Part shown: one piece after another, positions 7,563 through 15,389 of the stretch | Layout: the number at the start of each line of letters is the position of its first letter | Numbering within the stretch: the stretch's first letter is position 1 | The notes under the pieces: model-generated | Told to the model about the DNA's origin: nothing | The model's input: only the letters and a program-made list of their open reading frames with translations | Databases searched by the model: none | Translations under genes and position numbers: made by a program | Source: Deinococcus ficus | GTDB lineage: Bacteria; Deinococcota; Deinococci; Deinococcales; Deinococcaceae | NCBI RefSeq assembly: GCF_003444775.1 | Contig: NZ_CP021084.1 | Coordinates: forward strand, 247,737-311,736 | Length of the DNA: 64,000 nt | Reading direction: 5' to 3'

Positions 7563-10175
7563 ATGGACGTTCCTGCCATGACCTGTGCCCACACTGACGC
7601 CCGGCAGCACGCCGGGCAGATCCTCAAAACCGACCCGGCCGACTGTCTGGCCCTCACCCAGGCGCTGCTCGAAGACCTGCCGTGCGGGGCACCCGACTGC
7701 GCGGCGGACCTGTGCCTGCTGGCCGCGGACGCGGCGCTGCGCTGCGGGGAGCGGGACCTCAGCAGCGCCTTCCTGGAACAGGTCACGCCCACCACGGCCG
7801 GGGGGCACGTCCGGTCCCTGCTGCTGCGCGCCCAGCTTGCGCAGGGGTCCGGGCAGGTCACGCAGGCCGCCGTGTACGTGCAGCGGGCCGCGCAGGCCGC
7901 GCGGGACGCCGGCCTGCGCGGGGAGGAAGGCGACGCGTTGAGCCTGCTCGCGCAGATGCAGCACCGGGCGGGAAAGAGCAATGAGGCCCTGCACCTGCTT
8001 GCCCGGGTGCTGACGCTGCGCCAGGCGGATGGGAACGTGGACGCGGAGATCCGGGCCCTGTGTGACCAGGTGGTCATCCTCAACAGTCAGGGAAGGTTGC
8101 GGGAGTCGCTGGAGTTGCTGGACGCCGCGCAGCGGCGCCTCCCGGACTGCACGGACCCACTGGAGAGTGCGCTGCTCGTGCATGCGAACCTGGGGGTGCT
8201 GCACGAGCAGGCGGGGCAGTACGGGGCTGCCCACGCGCAGTTCACGCAGGCGCTGGACGTCGCCCAGCGCGCCGGGAACCAGCCGGAGAGCATCACCATG
8301 GCGCTGAAGGCCGGGGGCATGGCGCACAAACTCGGGCATTTGGACGAGGCTGCGGAGCTCCTGACCGTGGCGCTGGAAGGCGCGCGGGAGATGGGCTCCA
8401 CCAACGAGCAGTCCACGGCCCTGCAGACCCTCGGGATGATCCTGGCCGCGCAGGGGCGGGGACCGGAGGCCGCAGAGGCGTTCCAGGAGGCCGAGTCGCT
8501 CGCGGAGGCCAGTGGGGACGTGGACCGGCAACTGGAGATTCTGCTCGGTCGCGCCACGCACCACCTCGACCACCAGCAGCCGACGCTCGCCGGGGCGCCG
8601 CTGAAACGCGCATTGATGCTCGCGGAGCAGGCCGAACGCACGCGGGAGATGCTGCAGGCCCATGAGCTGCTCGCCCAGTTGTACGAGGACGACGCCCCCC
8701 GGGAGGCGATCGCCCACCTGAAGAGCGCGGCGCACCTGAGCGACCAGTTGCGGGACGTGGTGCTCGCGCAGCAGGCCCGGGAGCTGACCACGCAGGCGGA
8801 ACTGAGCAGCGCGAGGCGGGCGGTGTGGCATGAACGGCAGCTGCGCCTGGCGAGCGAGCAGGCCCGCACGGACGCCATTGCCGCGCTGGACCGGGAACGC
8901 TTCTACGACGACCTCACGGGCCTGCCGAACCGCCTCTTGATGCGGGTGCTGCTGTCTCAGGTGGCCGAGCAGACCACCCGGGGCGGGCAGGGCGTCAGCG
9001 TCGCCATCCTCGACATTCACCGCTTCAAGCAGGTCAACGACGCCCTCGGACCGGCCGGTGGGGATGAACTGCTGCGCGCGGTCGCCGGGCGGCTCAAGGC
9101 GGGCCTGACCAAAGGGGAAGTCCTGGCCCGGACGGGGAGCAACGAGTTCGTCGTGCTGCTGCTCGGCGAGACGCTGGAGATGCGCGAGAGGCGCGCCGCA
9201 ACGCTCCTGGCGGCCCTGCGGGAGAACTTCCGGGTGCACGGCCTGCCGGTCAGCGTGCAGGGCAGCCTCGGAATCGCGCACCACCCGCACGACGGCACCG
9301 ACCCGGACGAGCTGCTCCGCGCGGCGCACATCGCGCTGGACGACGCCCGCGAGCAGGGCCACGCGCTCGCCCGGTACCAGGGCGGTGGGGAGGAACGCCA
9401 GGCGACCTTGCATTTCGAGGCCGCACTTGCGGACGCGCTGAATCAGGGGGAGTTCGACCTGCACTACCAGCCGATCACTGACGCCGCTTCAGGACTGGTC
9501 CGGGGCGCGGAGGCGCTGCTGCGGTGGCACAACCCCGAGCTGGGCTTCCGGAGTCCGGCCGAGTTCATCCCGGTGCTGGAACGCACCGGCCTGATCGTCC
9601 CGGTCGGCGCGTGGGTGCTGCATGAAGCCTGCCGCCGTGCGAGCACCTGGGGCGGCGTGCCGGTCGCCGTGAATCTCTCCGCCCGGCAGTTCCAGCAGGG
9701 GGACCTGCTCGGCACCGTCCGCTCAGCCCTGCAGGGCAGTGGACTGCCGCCGGAGTGCCTCAAGCTGGAGATCACCGAGTCGCTGATGATCCAGTCCCCC
9801 GAGCGCGTGCAGGAGATCCTGCTGGGCCTGCGGCAGATGGGCGTGCAGGTCATGCTCGACGACTTCGGCACCGGGTACTCGAACCTCAGCCTGCTGCGGA
9901 ACATCCCCGTCAGCGGCCTGAAGATCGACCGGTCCTTCGTCACCGCCCTCGAACGCGGGGAGAACGCGAGCGCGCAGGCGATGATCCGCGCGATCGTGCA
10001 GCTCAGCGAGGCGCTGGGCCTGGACACCGTCGCTGAGGGGGTCGAGCACGCCGAGGAGCACCAGCTGCTGCGGGATCTCGGCGTCACCCTGTTGCAGGGG
10101 TACCACTTCGCCCCGCCGAGCGCCACGTGGAACCCGGAGCCGCACTGTCCCTCAGGGGTGGTCGCGGCCGTATGA
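7563..10175 (+). CDS. TPR-GGDEF-EAL protein, probable c-di-GMP phosphodiesterase
   Basis: A cytosolic protein of about 870 residues with N-terminal TPR-like repeats, a GGDEF domain and a C-terminal EAL domain. The GGDEF loop reads RTGSNEF, so the cyclase signature is lost and this domain is probably regulatory or GTP-sensing. The EAL domain looks complete: EALLRW, the LEITES segment, DDFGTGYS, KIDRSF and AEGVE are all present, so it likely hydrolyses cyclic di-GMP. It lies 93 bp after a TPR-diguanylate cyclase, making an adjacent make-and-break pair probably born by duplication. Start could also be ATG 7542 or 7578; 7563 was chosen by similarity to the upstream paralogue. Confidence 0.85.
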   Translation: MDVPAMTCAHTDARQHAGQILKTDPADCLALTQALLEDLPCGAPDCAADLCLLAADAALRCGERDLSSAFLEQVTPTTAGGHVRSLLLRAQLAQGSGQVTQAAVYVQRAAQAARDAGLRGEEGDALSLLAQMQHRAGKSNEALHLLARVLTLRQADGNVDAEIRALCDQVVILNSQGRLRESLELLDAAQRRLPDCTDPLESALLVHANLGVLHEQAGQYGAAHAQFTQALDVAQRAGNQPESITMALKAGGMAHKLGHLDEAAELLTVALEGAREMGSTNEQSTALQTLGMILAAQGRGPEAAEAFQEAESLAEASGDVDRQLEILLGRATHHLDHQQPTLAGAPLKRALMLAEQAERTREMLQAHELLAQLYEDDAPREAIAHLKSAAHLSDQLRDVVLAQQARELTTQAELSSARRAVWHERQLRLASEQARTDAIAALDRERFYDDLTGLPNRLLMRVLLSQVAEQTTRGGQGVSVAILDIHRFKQVNDALGPAGGDELLRAVAGRLKAGLTKGEVLARTGSNEFVVLLLGETLEMRERRAATLLAALRENFRVHGLPVSVQGSLGIAHHPHDGTDPDELLRAAHIALDDAREQGHALARYQGGGEERQATLHFEAALADALNQGEFDLHYQPITDAASGLVRGAEALLRWHNPELGFRSPAEFIPVLERTGLIVPVGAWVLHEACRRASTWGGVPVAVNLSARQFQQGDLLGTVRSALQGSGLPPECLKLEITESLMIQSPERVQEILLGLRQMGVQVMLDDFGTGYSNLSLLRNIPVSGLKIDRSFVTALERGENASAQAMIRAIVQLSEALGLDTVAEGVEHAEEHQLLRDLGVTLLQGYHFAPPSATWNPEPHCPSGVVAAV

Positions 10176-10208
10176 ACCCAGCCGGAGGTCCGGCAGTAGC
10201 ACACCTTT

Positions 10209-10237
10209 CACCCGCACGGCAAGGCGCCGTGCGGGTG
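10209..10237 (+). repeat. Intergenic hairpin of the TTCACCC...GGGTG type
   Basis: Perfect 11-bp arms CACCCGCACGG and CCGTGCGGGTG with a 7-base loop, preceded by TTT. No T tract follows, so it is a weak terminator candidate for the EAL gene. It is one of about eight similar short hairpins placed before plus-strand genes in this window. Confidence 0.5.
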
Positions 10238-10320
10238 TCCGCGTGTCCATGACGCGCAATACTGCCCTGACTCCCGCCAGCGCTGAGCGTCAACGGGATG
10301 AGTCCCGCACAAGGAGCCGC

Positions 10321-11574
10321 ATGAACACTTCCTTTCTCTCGTCGGAAGCTCCCGCCCACATCATCGTCTTCCGGAAGGTCACGCCGGAGAACGTCCAGCT
10401 GCTCGCCCGGGTGCTGGACGCCACGCCGCAACCGGCCGACGCGGACGTGCAGAGCGTCACCCGCACCGTCCTGAGTCTGCGCAACGGCGTGCATGCGCGC
10501 GTGTACAACCAGCTCGGCATCGCCGTGGCCACGCTGACCCCTGAGCAGATCTACGAACTGCGCCAGCTCGGCGACATTCTGACCATCACGCCGGACGAGG
10601 AGCGCCGCCTGCCGGAGGTGCGGCCGGTGCCCGTGACGGACGAGGAAAGCACCGCCCTGCAGATCACCCTGCACCCGGCGGAGCTGCTCGCGGACCCGCA
10701 GTCGGACGTGGTGCCGGTCGCGCGGGCCGAGGGGACCTTCCGGCAGATCGGCCTGGACCCCGCGGACCTGACCCTCACCGGCCGGAATGTGCGGGTGGCG
10801 GTGCTTGACACTGGGGTGGACCTGACCCACCCGGACCTGAACGTGCAGGTGGAGAACACCCGGAGTTTCATCGCCGAGGAACCGGAGATCGACGACCACC
10901 ACGGGCACGGCACGCACTGCGCCGGGGTCATCGCCGGGAGCGCCGCGCCGGTGGGCGGCGTGCGGTATGGCGTGGCCCCGGACGTGACGCTGTTCGTCGC
11001 GAAGGTCCTGAACAAAGAAGGCCGGGGCCGCGACTCCGGAATTCTCGACGCCATCGACTGGGCGGCGGCGCAGGGGGCCGAGGTGATCTCCCTGAGCCTG
11101 GGCTCCCCGCGCAGCAAGGGCAGTTCGTTCAGCGCGCGGTACGAGGCGCTGGCCAGCCGCCTGCTCGACCGCGGCGTGCTGCTCGTGGCGGCCACCGGCA
11201 ACGACAGCGCGCGGCCGGACCACATCAGCGCCGTGGGCAACCCTGCCGCGTGCCCGTCGGTGCTGGCCGTCACGGCCGTCGACCATCGGGACCGCATCTC
11301 CACCTTCGGCGGCGCGGACGTGGACGGGATCGGCCTGGTGGACCTCGCCGCGCCGGGCGTGGGCGTGCTGAGCGCCTGGCCGGGCGGCGGGGTGCAGCGC
11401 CTGAGCGGAACGAGCATGGCCACGCCGCACGTGGCGGGCGTGGCGGCGCTGTACCTGCAGGTGGACGCCACCTGCACGGGCGCGGCCCTGTGGCGGCGGC
11501 TGACGGACCGCGCGCGGCCGGTCGCGGGCCTCAGCCAGGCGGACGCGGGCGCGGGCATCGTGCAGGCCCCCTAA
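10321..11574 (+). CDS. Subtilisin-like serine protease (peptidase S8)
   Basis: A 417-residue subtilase with the full catalytic triad in order: Asp163 in VAVLDTGVDLTHPDL, His196 in HHGHGTHCAG and Ser365 in LSGTSMATPHVAG. There is no signal peptide, so it may act inside the cell. Residues about 10-100 (AHIIVFRK ... LRQLGDILTITPDEE) have the beta-alpha-beta feel of an I9 prodomain, though degenerate. ATG 10321 has AAGGAG in front. A separate I9-like protein is encoded 58 bp downstream and a trypco2-like protein after that, suggesting a protease module with its own inhibitor or folding factor. Confidence 0.9.
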   Translation: MNTSFLSSEAPAHIIVFRKVTPENVQLLARVLDATPQPADADVQSVTRTVLSLRNGVHARVYNQLGIAVATLTPEQIYELRQLGDILTITPDEERRLPEVRPVPVTDEESTALQITLHPAELLADPQSDVVPVARAEGTFRQIGLDPADLTLTGRNVRVAVLDTGVDLTHPDLNVQVENTRSFIAEEPEIDDHHGHGTHCAGVIAGSAAPVGGVRYGVAPDVTLFVAKVLNKEGRGRDSGILDAIDWAAAQGAEVISLSLGSPRSKGSSFSARYEALASRLLDRGVLLVAATGNDSARPDHISAVGNPAACPSVLAVTAVDHRDRISTFGGADVDGIGLVDLAAPGVGVLSAWPGGGVQRLSGTSMATPHVAGVAALYLQVDATCTGAALWRRLTDRARPVAGLSQADAGAGIVQAP

Positions 11575-11632
11575 GGGTGACGTTACTTTCTTTCTGGTCA
11601 GGATGCGTACACTTCAGGCAGGAGGCCCGCCC

Positions 11633-11857
11633 ATGCTGGTGCACATCACCCTGAACCTGAAGGAAGACGAAGTCGACGCCCGGCGCGAGTCGGTGCTGGA
11701 AGCGCTGCACCGGGCGGGTCTGCGCGAGATCGACACGAAGTTCCTGAAACGGTACTCGCTGCTGACCGGACACGTCGACCGCAAGCACCTGCACGACGTC
11801 GAGCGCCTGCCGATGGTGGTCGCCGTCGAGCCTGACGGTGAAGTCGTCGCGATGTAA
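11633..11857 (+). CDS. Small I9/propeptide-like protein, possible subtilase inhibitor
   Basis: The 74 residues follow the layout of a subtilisin prodomain (inhibitor I9): an opening strand MLVHITLNLKEDE, a helix RRESVLEALHRAGL, a strand SLLTGHV, a second helix RKHLHDVERLP and a closing strand MVVAVEPDGEVVAM. GGAGG precedes the ATG. It lies directly downstream of the subtilase gene on the same strand. Free-standing I9 proteins (for example yeast Pbi2) inhibit or help fold subtilases; that role here is inference from fold pattern and context. No enzyme motif is present. Confidence 0.5.
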   Translation: MLVHITLNLKEDEVDARRESVLEALHRAGLREIDTKFLKRYSLLTGHVDRKHLHDVERLPMVVAVEPDGEVVAM

Positions 11858-11986
11858 CCGCCCTGAATGCTACGCCGCCCGCCGGAGTCCGCACGCCGGC
11901 GGGCGCAACTGTTGTGCATGGCCGGCCGCCGGGACCGCCCTGTACGCTGCGACCGTGCCCCTGGACCGGGCACCAGGAGGAACGTG

Positions 11987-12472
11987 ATGACTGGAGAACC
12001 GCAGAATGGCTACGCCCCGAAAGACGTCCTCATCGCCGTGAAGCGCGCCCTCTGGACCGTTCAGGACAATGACCGGGTGACCATCACGCAGGTGGACCTG
12101 ACCCTCAAGACCCAGAAGGAGGCCGGCGCGGGGTTCGCCCTGAAAGTGCCGTTCCTCAGTGACGTCGAGCTCAGCGCCGGCGCCACCGAGACCACCACGC
12201 AGACGATCCGGCTGTCGTTCACGCTCCCTGAGCGGGAGATGGACCTGATGCTGAAGAAGCCAGCGCTCCAGGAGTCGCTGGAGCAGGTGATCGCGACGGT
12301 CAAGGCGATGGTCGACGTGGCCAGCGACGGCAAGCACGGCAAGCCGATCCTGTTCAAGGACAGCACGGCCACCGTGGAGTTCGTGTTCGACGCCCGGGGC
12401 GAGGCCAAGCTGTTCTTCCACGCCGGCCTGAAAGCCAACTACGCCAACTCGGTGTCGCTCACCTTCGCCTGA
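11987..12472 (+). CDS. Trypco2-like domain protein, 161 aa
   Basis: Residues about 10-80 (a helix, VTITQVDLTLKTQKEAGAGFALKVPF, then TETTTQTIRLSFTLP) match my recollection of the trypsin-co-occurring domain trypco2, a beta-rich module found beside peptidases in predicted conflict systems. The C-terminal half contains a second beta-rich region ending in YANSVSLTFA. The ATG has GGAGG upstream. Placement downstream of a subtilase and an I9-like gene fits the peptidase association. The family assignment is by eye and should be treated as tentative. Confidence 0.4.
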   Translation: MTGEPQNGYAPKDVLIAVKRALWTVQDNDRVTITQVDLTLKTQKEAGAGFALKVPFLSDVELSAGATETTTQTIRLSFTLPEREMDLMLKKPALQESLEQVIATVKAMVDVASDGKHGKPILFKDSTATVEFVFDARGEAKLFFHAGLKANYANSVSLTFA

Positions 12473-12523
12473 CCGGGGAGACCAGGGGGGCCTCGGCCAG
12501 CCGAACGTCCCTACGCTGGAGGT

Positions 12524-13021
12524 ATGACCTCTGCGCCTCCCGTCCACCCCACCGACGTCCAGGCCGGCCCGGCCTGCTTCACGCTGTCCAGCGTCATTCA
12601 GACCCTGCGCGACTCCCGGACGGTCCGGCAGCAGGAGCGGGCAGCGCTGCACCCAGCCCTGATGACGGCCGCGCAGCACCTGGAGGCCCAGTTGCCGGGC
12701 GCGGGCCTTGAAGGGACGCTCAGCGTCACCGGGGCCCGCAGCGGACCCCTGCGGGTCGTCGTGAGCCTGCGGTGCCGGGCGGTGAAGGACGAGGCGGTGC
12801 TCGGGGCGCTGGAACTGTGCATCGAAGTCCGGCCGCGCCCGGGCGGGCCGGAGGAGGCCGTGAGTGAGGTGGTGAGCCTGAATCACCGCCCACCGCCGGC
12901 CGCGCTGCGTGCCGTGAGCGGCCAGGCACCCCAGGACCTGGAGCAGGTGCTGCTGCAGTTCATCCAGGCGGCCTGGATGGACGAGGACGACCTCGCCGCG
13001 GCCGCGCACGCCGCCCACTGA
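12524..13021 (+). CDS. Hypothetical protein, 165 aa
   Basis: A soluble protein with no recognised motif; the middle (residues 60-120) reads as a beta-sheet region and the C-terminus as an acidic helix. It follows the trypco2-like gene by 51 bp but has its own TACGCT box at 12512-12517, six bases before the ATG, so it can be expressed alone. A strong terminator follows at 13031, closing the subtilase cluster. Confidence 0.55.
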   Translation: MTSAPPVHPTDVQAGPACFTLSSVIQTLRDSRTVRQQERAALHPALMTAAQHLEAQLPGAGLEGTLSVTGARSGPLRVVVSLRCRAVKDEAVLGALELCIEVRPRPGGPEEAVSEVVSLNHRPPPAALRAVSGQAPQDLEQVLLQFIQAAWMDEDDLAAAAHAAH

Positions 13022-13030
13022 AGCCCGCGC

Positions 13031-13063
13031 CCGCCCGGCCCACCCGCCGGGCGGGGCTTTTTT
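13031..13063 (+). terminator. Rho-independent terminator
   Basis: Perfect 9-bp arms CCGCCCGGC (13031-13039) and GCCGGGCGG (13046-13054), then GGC and six T residues (13058-13063). Closes the transcript that ends with the 12524-13021 gene. Confidence 0.85.
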
Positions 13064-13105
13064 CATTCACCTGCGGGCCGGTTCACCGCCCCCAGGACCC
13101 CGTTT

Positions 13106-13152
13106 CACCCCGCACGCGGGGTGCAGAGAGGCGTTCCCGGACCTGGGAACGC
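13106..13152 (+). repeat. Two adjacent intergenic hairpins
   Basis: CACCCCGC-AC-GCGGGGTG at 13106-13123, preceded by TTT, is followed by GGCGTTCCC-ggacct-GGGAACGCC around 13130-13153. Neither has a T tract. The first belongs to the recurrent TTCACCC...GGGTG hairpin set. They fill the gap before the gene starting at 13210. Confidence 0.45.
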
Positions 13153-13209
13153 CGTCTGCCCCTTCCTCCTGTGCCGGGCCCGCCCTGGCCTCCATTCCAA
13201 GGGAGACTG

Positions 13210-13779
13210 TTGCCGACCCTTCCTCCATCCCGCCCGGCGCCTCCGGCGCCTTCAGCGCCCCTCCAGGCTGGGAACGGCCGCGCCTGGGACGCGGCCGTGA
13301 CCCGGCGCGTCCACCACTGGAAGGACGCCGACTGGCACGTCCTGAAACACTTTCCTCACGATCCGTGGCTGGAACTTGAACTGCAGACGCTGGGCGCGCA
13401 GCTCACGCGGTTGTGCTTCGACCTTACCGAGCAGCGCCTGGAACACGTCGCCCACCAGCGGCACGTGCATGACGGCCTGCCCGGCTGGGCCCTGCACGGG
13501 ACCGTCCCGCTGTACTTCAACCTGGAACCGGTGCTGACCCGCTGGCGCACGCCGGCCTGGGACGCGCTGCTCGTCCGGGCGCTGCAGGGGGTGCAGCAGG
13601 ACCGGGAACTTCGGGCCGTCGACGCCGAGGCCCTCACCCGCCACGCCCAGACGTACCTCGCGGCGTTCCTGGATGCCGTGCTGGACACGCGCACGGTCAC
13701 GGACCCGCAGGAACGCCACCGCCTCGCCGCGGCGATCGCGAGCTTGACCTTGCAGCCCCGTCCACCCCTGCGCGCGTGA
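13210..13779 (+). CDS. Hypothetical protein, 189 aa, probable TTG start
   Basis: A soluble, mostly helical protein after a proline-rich first 20 residues; no family recognised. TTG 13210 is chosen because AAGGGAG lies at the right distance before it, while the ATG 39 bases upstream (13171) has no such signal. It heads a plus-strand run of unknown genes including an HNH protein, 14 bp ahead of the next ORF. Confidence 0.55.
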   Translation: MPTLPPSRPAPPAPSAPLQAGNGRAWDAAVTRRVHHWKDADWHVLKHFPHDPWLELELQTLGAQLTRLCFDLTEQRLEHVAHQRHVHDGLPGWALHGTVPLYFNLEPVLTRWRTPAWDALLVRALQGVQQDRELRAVDAEALTRHAQTYLAAFLDAVLDTRTVTDPQERHRLAAAIASLTLQPRPPLRA

Positions 13780-13792
13780 CGATGGAGGCCGG

Positions 13793-14266
13793 ATGACCTC
13801 AGCCCACCCCACGCCCGGCCCGGCACCGCGCCTCAGTTGCGAACTCGTTCCGGCGAGCAGCTGGGGGCACAACCTCCGCAGCGTCCTGAGCAGCGCCGGC
13901 TGGAACAGCCTCCGGCGGGCGTGTTACGCCCGGGCGCAGGGCCGCTGCGAGTGCTGCGGCCGGCAGGACCGGCTCGAAGCGCACGAACGCTGGGCGTATG
14001 ACGAGGCCCGCGCGCTGCAGGTCCTCACTGCCCTGGTCGCGCTCTGCCCGCGCTGTCACGAGGTCAAGCACCTCGGCCGCGCCCTTCAGACCGGCCGGGG
14101 CCGGGACGCGGCGCGCTGGCTGATGCAGGTCAACGGCTGGACGCCGGACGCCACCAACGCCCACATCAAGCAGGCCTTCGCGGACTGGGAGCGGCGCAGT
14201 CAGCTGGCCTGGACGCTCGACCTCACCCAGGTCGGGCTCGGACGCATTCCCCCAGGAGCGCCATGA
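13793..14266 (+). CDS. HNH-type nuclease-like protein
   Basis: The 157-residue protein has a CECCG zinc knuckle near residue 53, then EAHERW, then CPRCHEVKHLG near residue 84. This Cys-x2-Cys ... His ... Cys-x2-Cys-His ... His spacing is that of a zinc-stabilised HNH (beta-beta-alpha metal) fold, which usually cuts DNA. The C-terminal part is helical. The stop overlaps the next start as ATGA, so the two are translationally coupled. Whether it is a true nuclease, and of what target, cannot be told from sequence; there is no adjacent partner typical of restriction systems. Confidence 0.65.
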   Translation: MTSAHPTPGPAPRLSCELVPASSWGHNLRSVLSSAGWNSLRRACYARAQGRCECCGRQDRLEAHERWAYDEARALQVLTALVALCPRCHEVKHLGRALQTGRGRDAARWLMQVNGWTPDATNAHIKQAFADWERRSQLAWTLDLTQVGLGRIPPGAP

Positions 14267-14544
14267 CGACCGACCGGCTGCTCCCTGCCCCTGACCTGCC
14301 CCCGCCGGAACGCACCTCCGCGCTGACCGGGCAGGCCAACGCCCTGGACGGCGACTGGGCGTACTTCACGCCCGAAGCCCGGACGCACGCCACCCGCACG
14401 CACCTGGTGCGGGTCACGTCGAGCACGCAGACCGTCAAGACCCTGTGCGGGCGCGTCATCTTCCGCCCGGGCGGCCTCACGTTCCGCACGGACCCGGACG
14501 GGCCCACCCGCCAGTCCTGCCGCAACGCCGCTAGCGTGGCCTGA
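14263..14544 (+). CDS. Hypothetical protein, 93 aa, possible zinc ribbon
   Basis: The gene overlaps the HNH gene by four bases (ATGA), so co-translation is likely. The C-terminus has TLCGRVIF followed 25 residues later by SCRN, a Cys pair pattern seen in small metal-binding proteins. No further function can be read. Confidence 0.5.
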   Translation: MTTDRLLPAPDLPPPERTSALTGQANALDGDWAYFTPEARTHATRTHLVRVTSSTQTVKTLCGRVIFRPGGLTFRTDPDGPTRQSCRNAASVA

Positions 14545-14627
14545 TCGGCAAGCGGCAGGGCTGGCACCGCGGCGGCTGGGAGTAGGCCGCCGCGCTCCAT
14601 TCCCCACACTTGTTCTAGGAGGCCCCC

Positions 14628-15233
14628 ATGGGCGGATACAGCACCTTCAAACCCGACGACCTGAGTGACGCGCAGTTTCTCCACCAGCGCGTGCAGTTCC
14701 ACCCGGACTCCACGGTCCTGACCGTGACCACGGTCGAGACCGGCGCACGGCAGGAAGCGTACTTCCTCGTGCGCAACCCGCAGGGCTTCGTGACCGTGTA
14801 CGCCTGCGAGTACTCCACCGGTCCAGCGTACGCGCATGACCCGCACAACTTCGGCTGGCGCGACCCCTGGGGTGAAGCGCACGGCATTCCGTACCAGCAC
14901 TGCCCGGAAGCGCTGCTGGACCGACTCAGCCCCCTCCCGCCCGAGGTGGACGCCGCCGCTGCCGGGGAGGCACGCGCGCAGCTGCAGGCCTGGGATGACG
15001 CCATGAATGCCCACAACGAGGCGCTGCTTACCGCCCGGGCCGCTCAGCGGCCTGAACCGCCTGCGGACCAGGCGCCGCGCCTAACCACCCGCGATCACTG
15101 GACGCGGGTGCTGAACGACGCGGACCCCTTTCATGCGCACCGGGCGTGGCGCGCGGCGGCGTGGGAGAACGCCCGGCGGCACGCCCCGCCGCGCCTCCTG
15201 ACCGTGGACGGTCCGGCGGCCACCCCCACCTGA
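14628..15233 (+). CDS. Hypothetical protein, 201 aa
   Basis: An acidic soluble protein whose first 90 residues look beta-rich and aromatic (YACEYSTGPAYAHDPHNFGW), followed by an alanine-rich helical region and a TRDHW...AHRAWRAAAW tail. The ATG is preceded by AGGAGG at normal spacing. No family recognised. Confidence 0.6.
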   Translation: MGGYSTFKPDDLSDAQFLHQRVQFHPDSTVLTVTTVETGARQEAYFLVRNPQGFVTVYACEYSTGPAYAHDPHNFGWRDPWGEAHGIPYQHCPEALLDRLSPLPPEVDAAAAGEARAQLQAWDDAMNAHNEALLTARAAQRPEPPADQAPRLTTRDHWTRVLNDADPFHAHRAWRAAAWENARRHAPPRLLTVDGPAATPT

Positions 15234-15389
15234 CCCGCACCGGGCCGGGAGGCCGGCGCCGACGGCCACCACCCACCTGTTTCCTACCGTGGAGGGGATG
15301 ACCACCCCCTTGACCTGCGGCCCGCGCGGCGCGGGCCGGCCTGCTGACTTTCCCCGCCTGGTGTGGCGCCCTGCCCCCTGGAGCGTTTC

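Noticed and set aside
6606..9464. 952-codon minus-strand frame across the c-di-GMP genes
   Set aside because: Antisense shadow of two genes with clear TPR, GGDEF and EAL motifs; composition is Gln/His/Arg-rich and low in conserved patterns.
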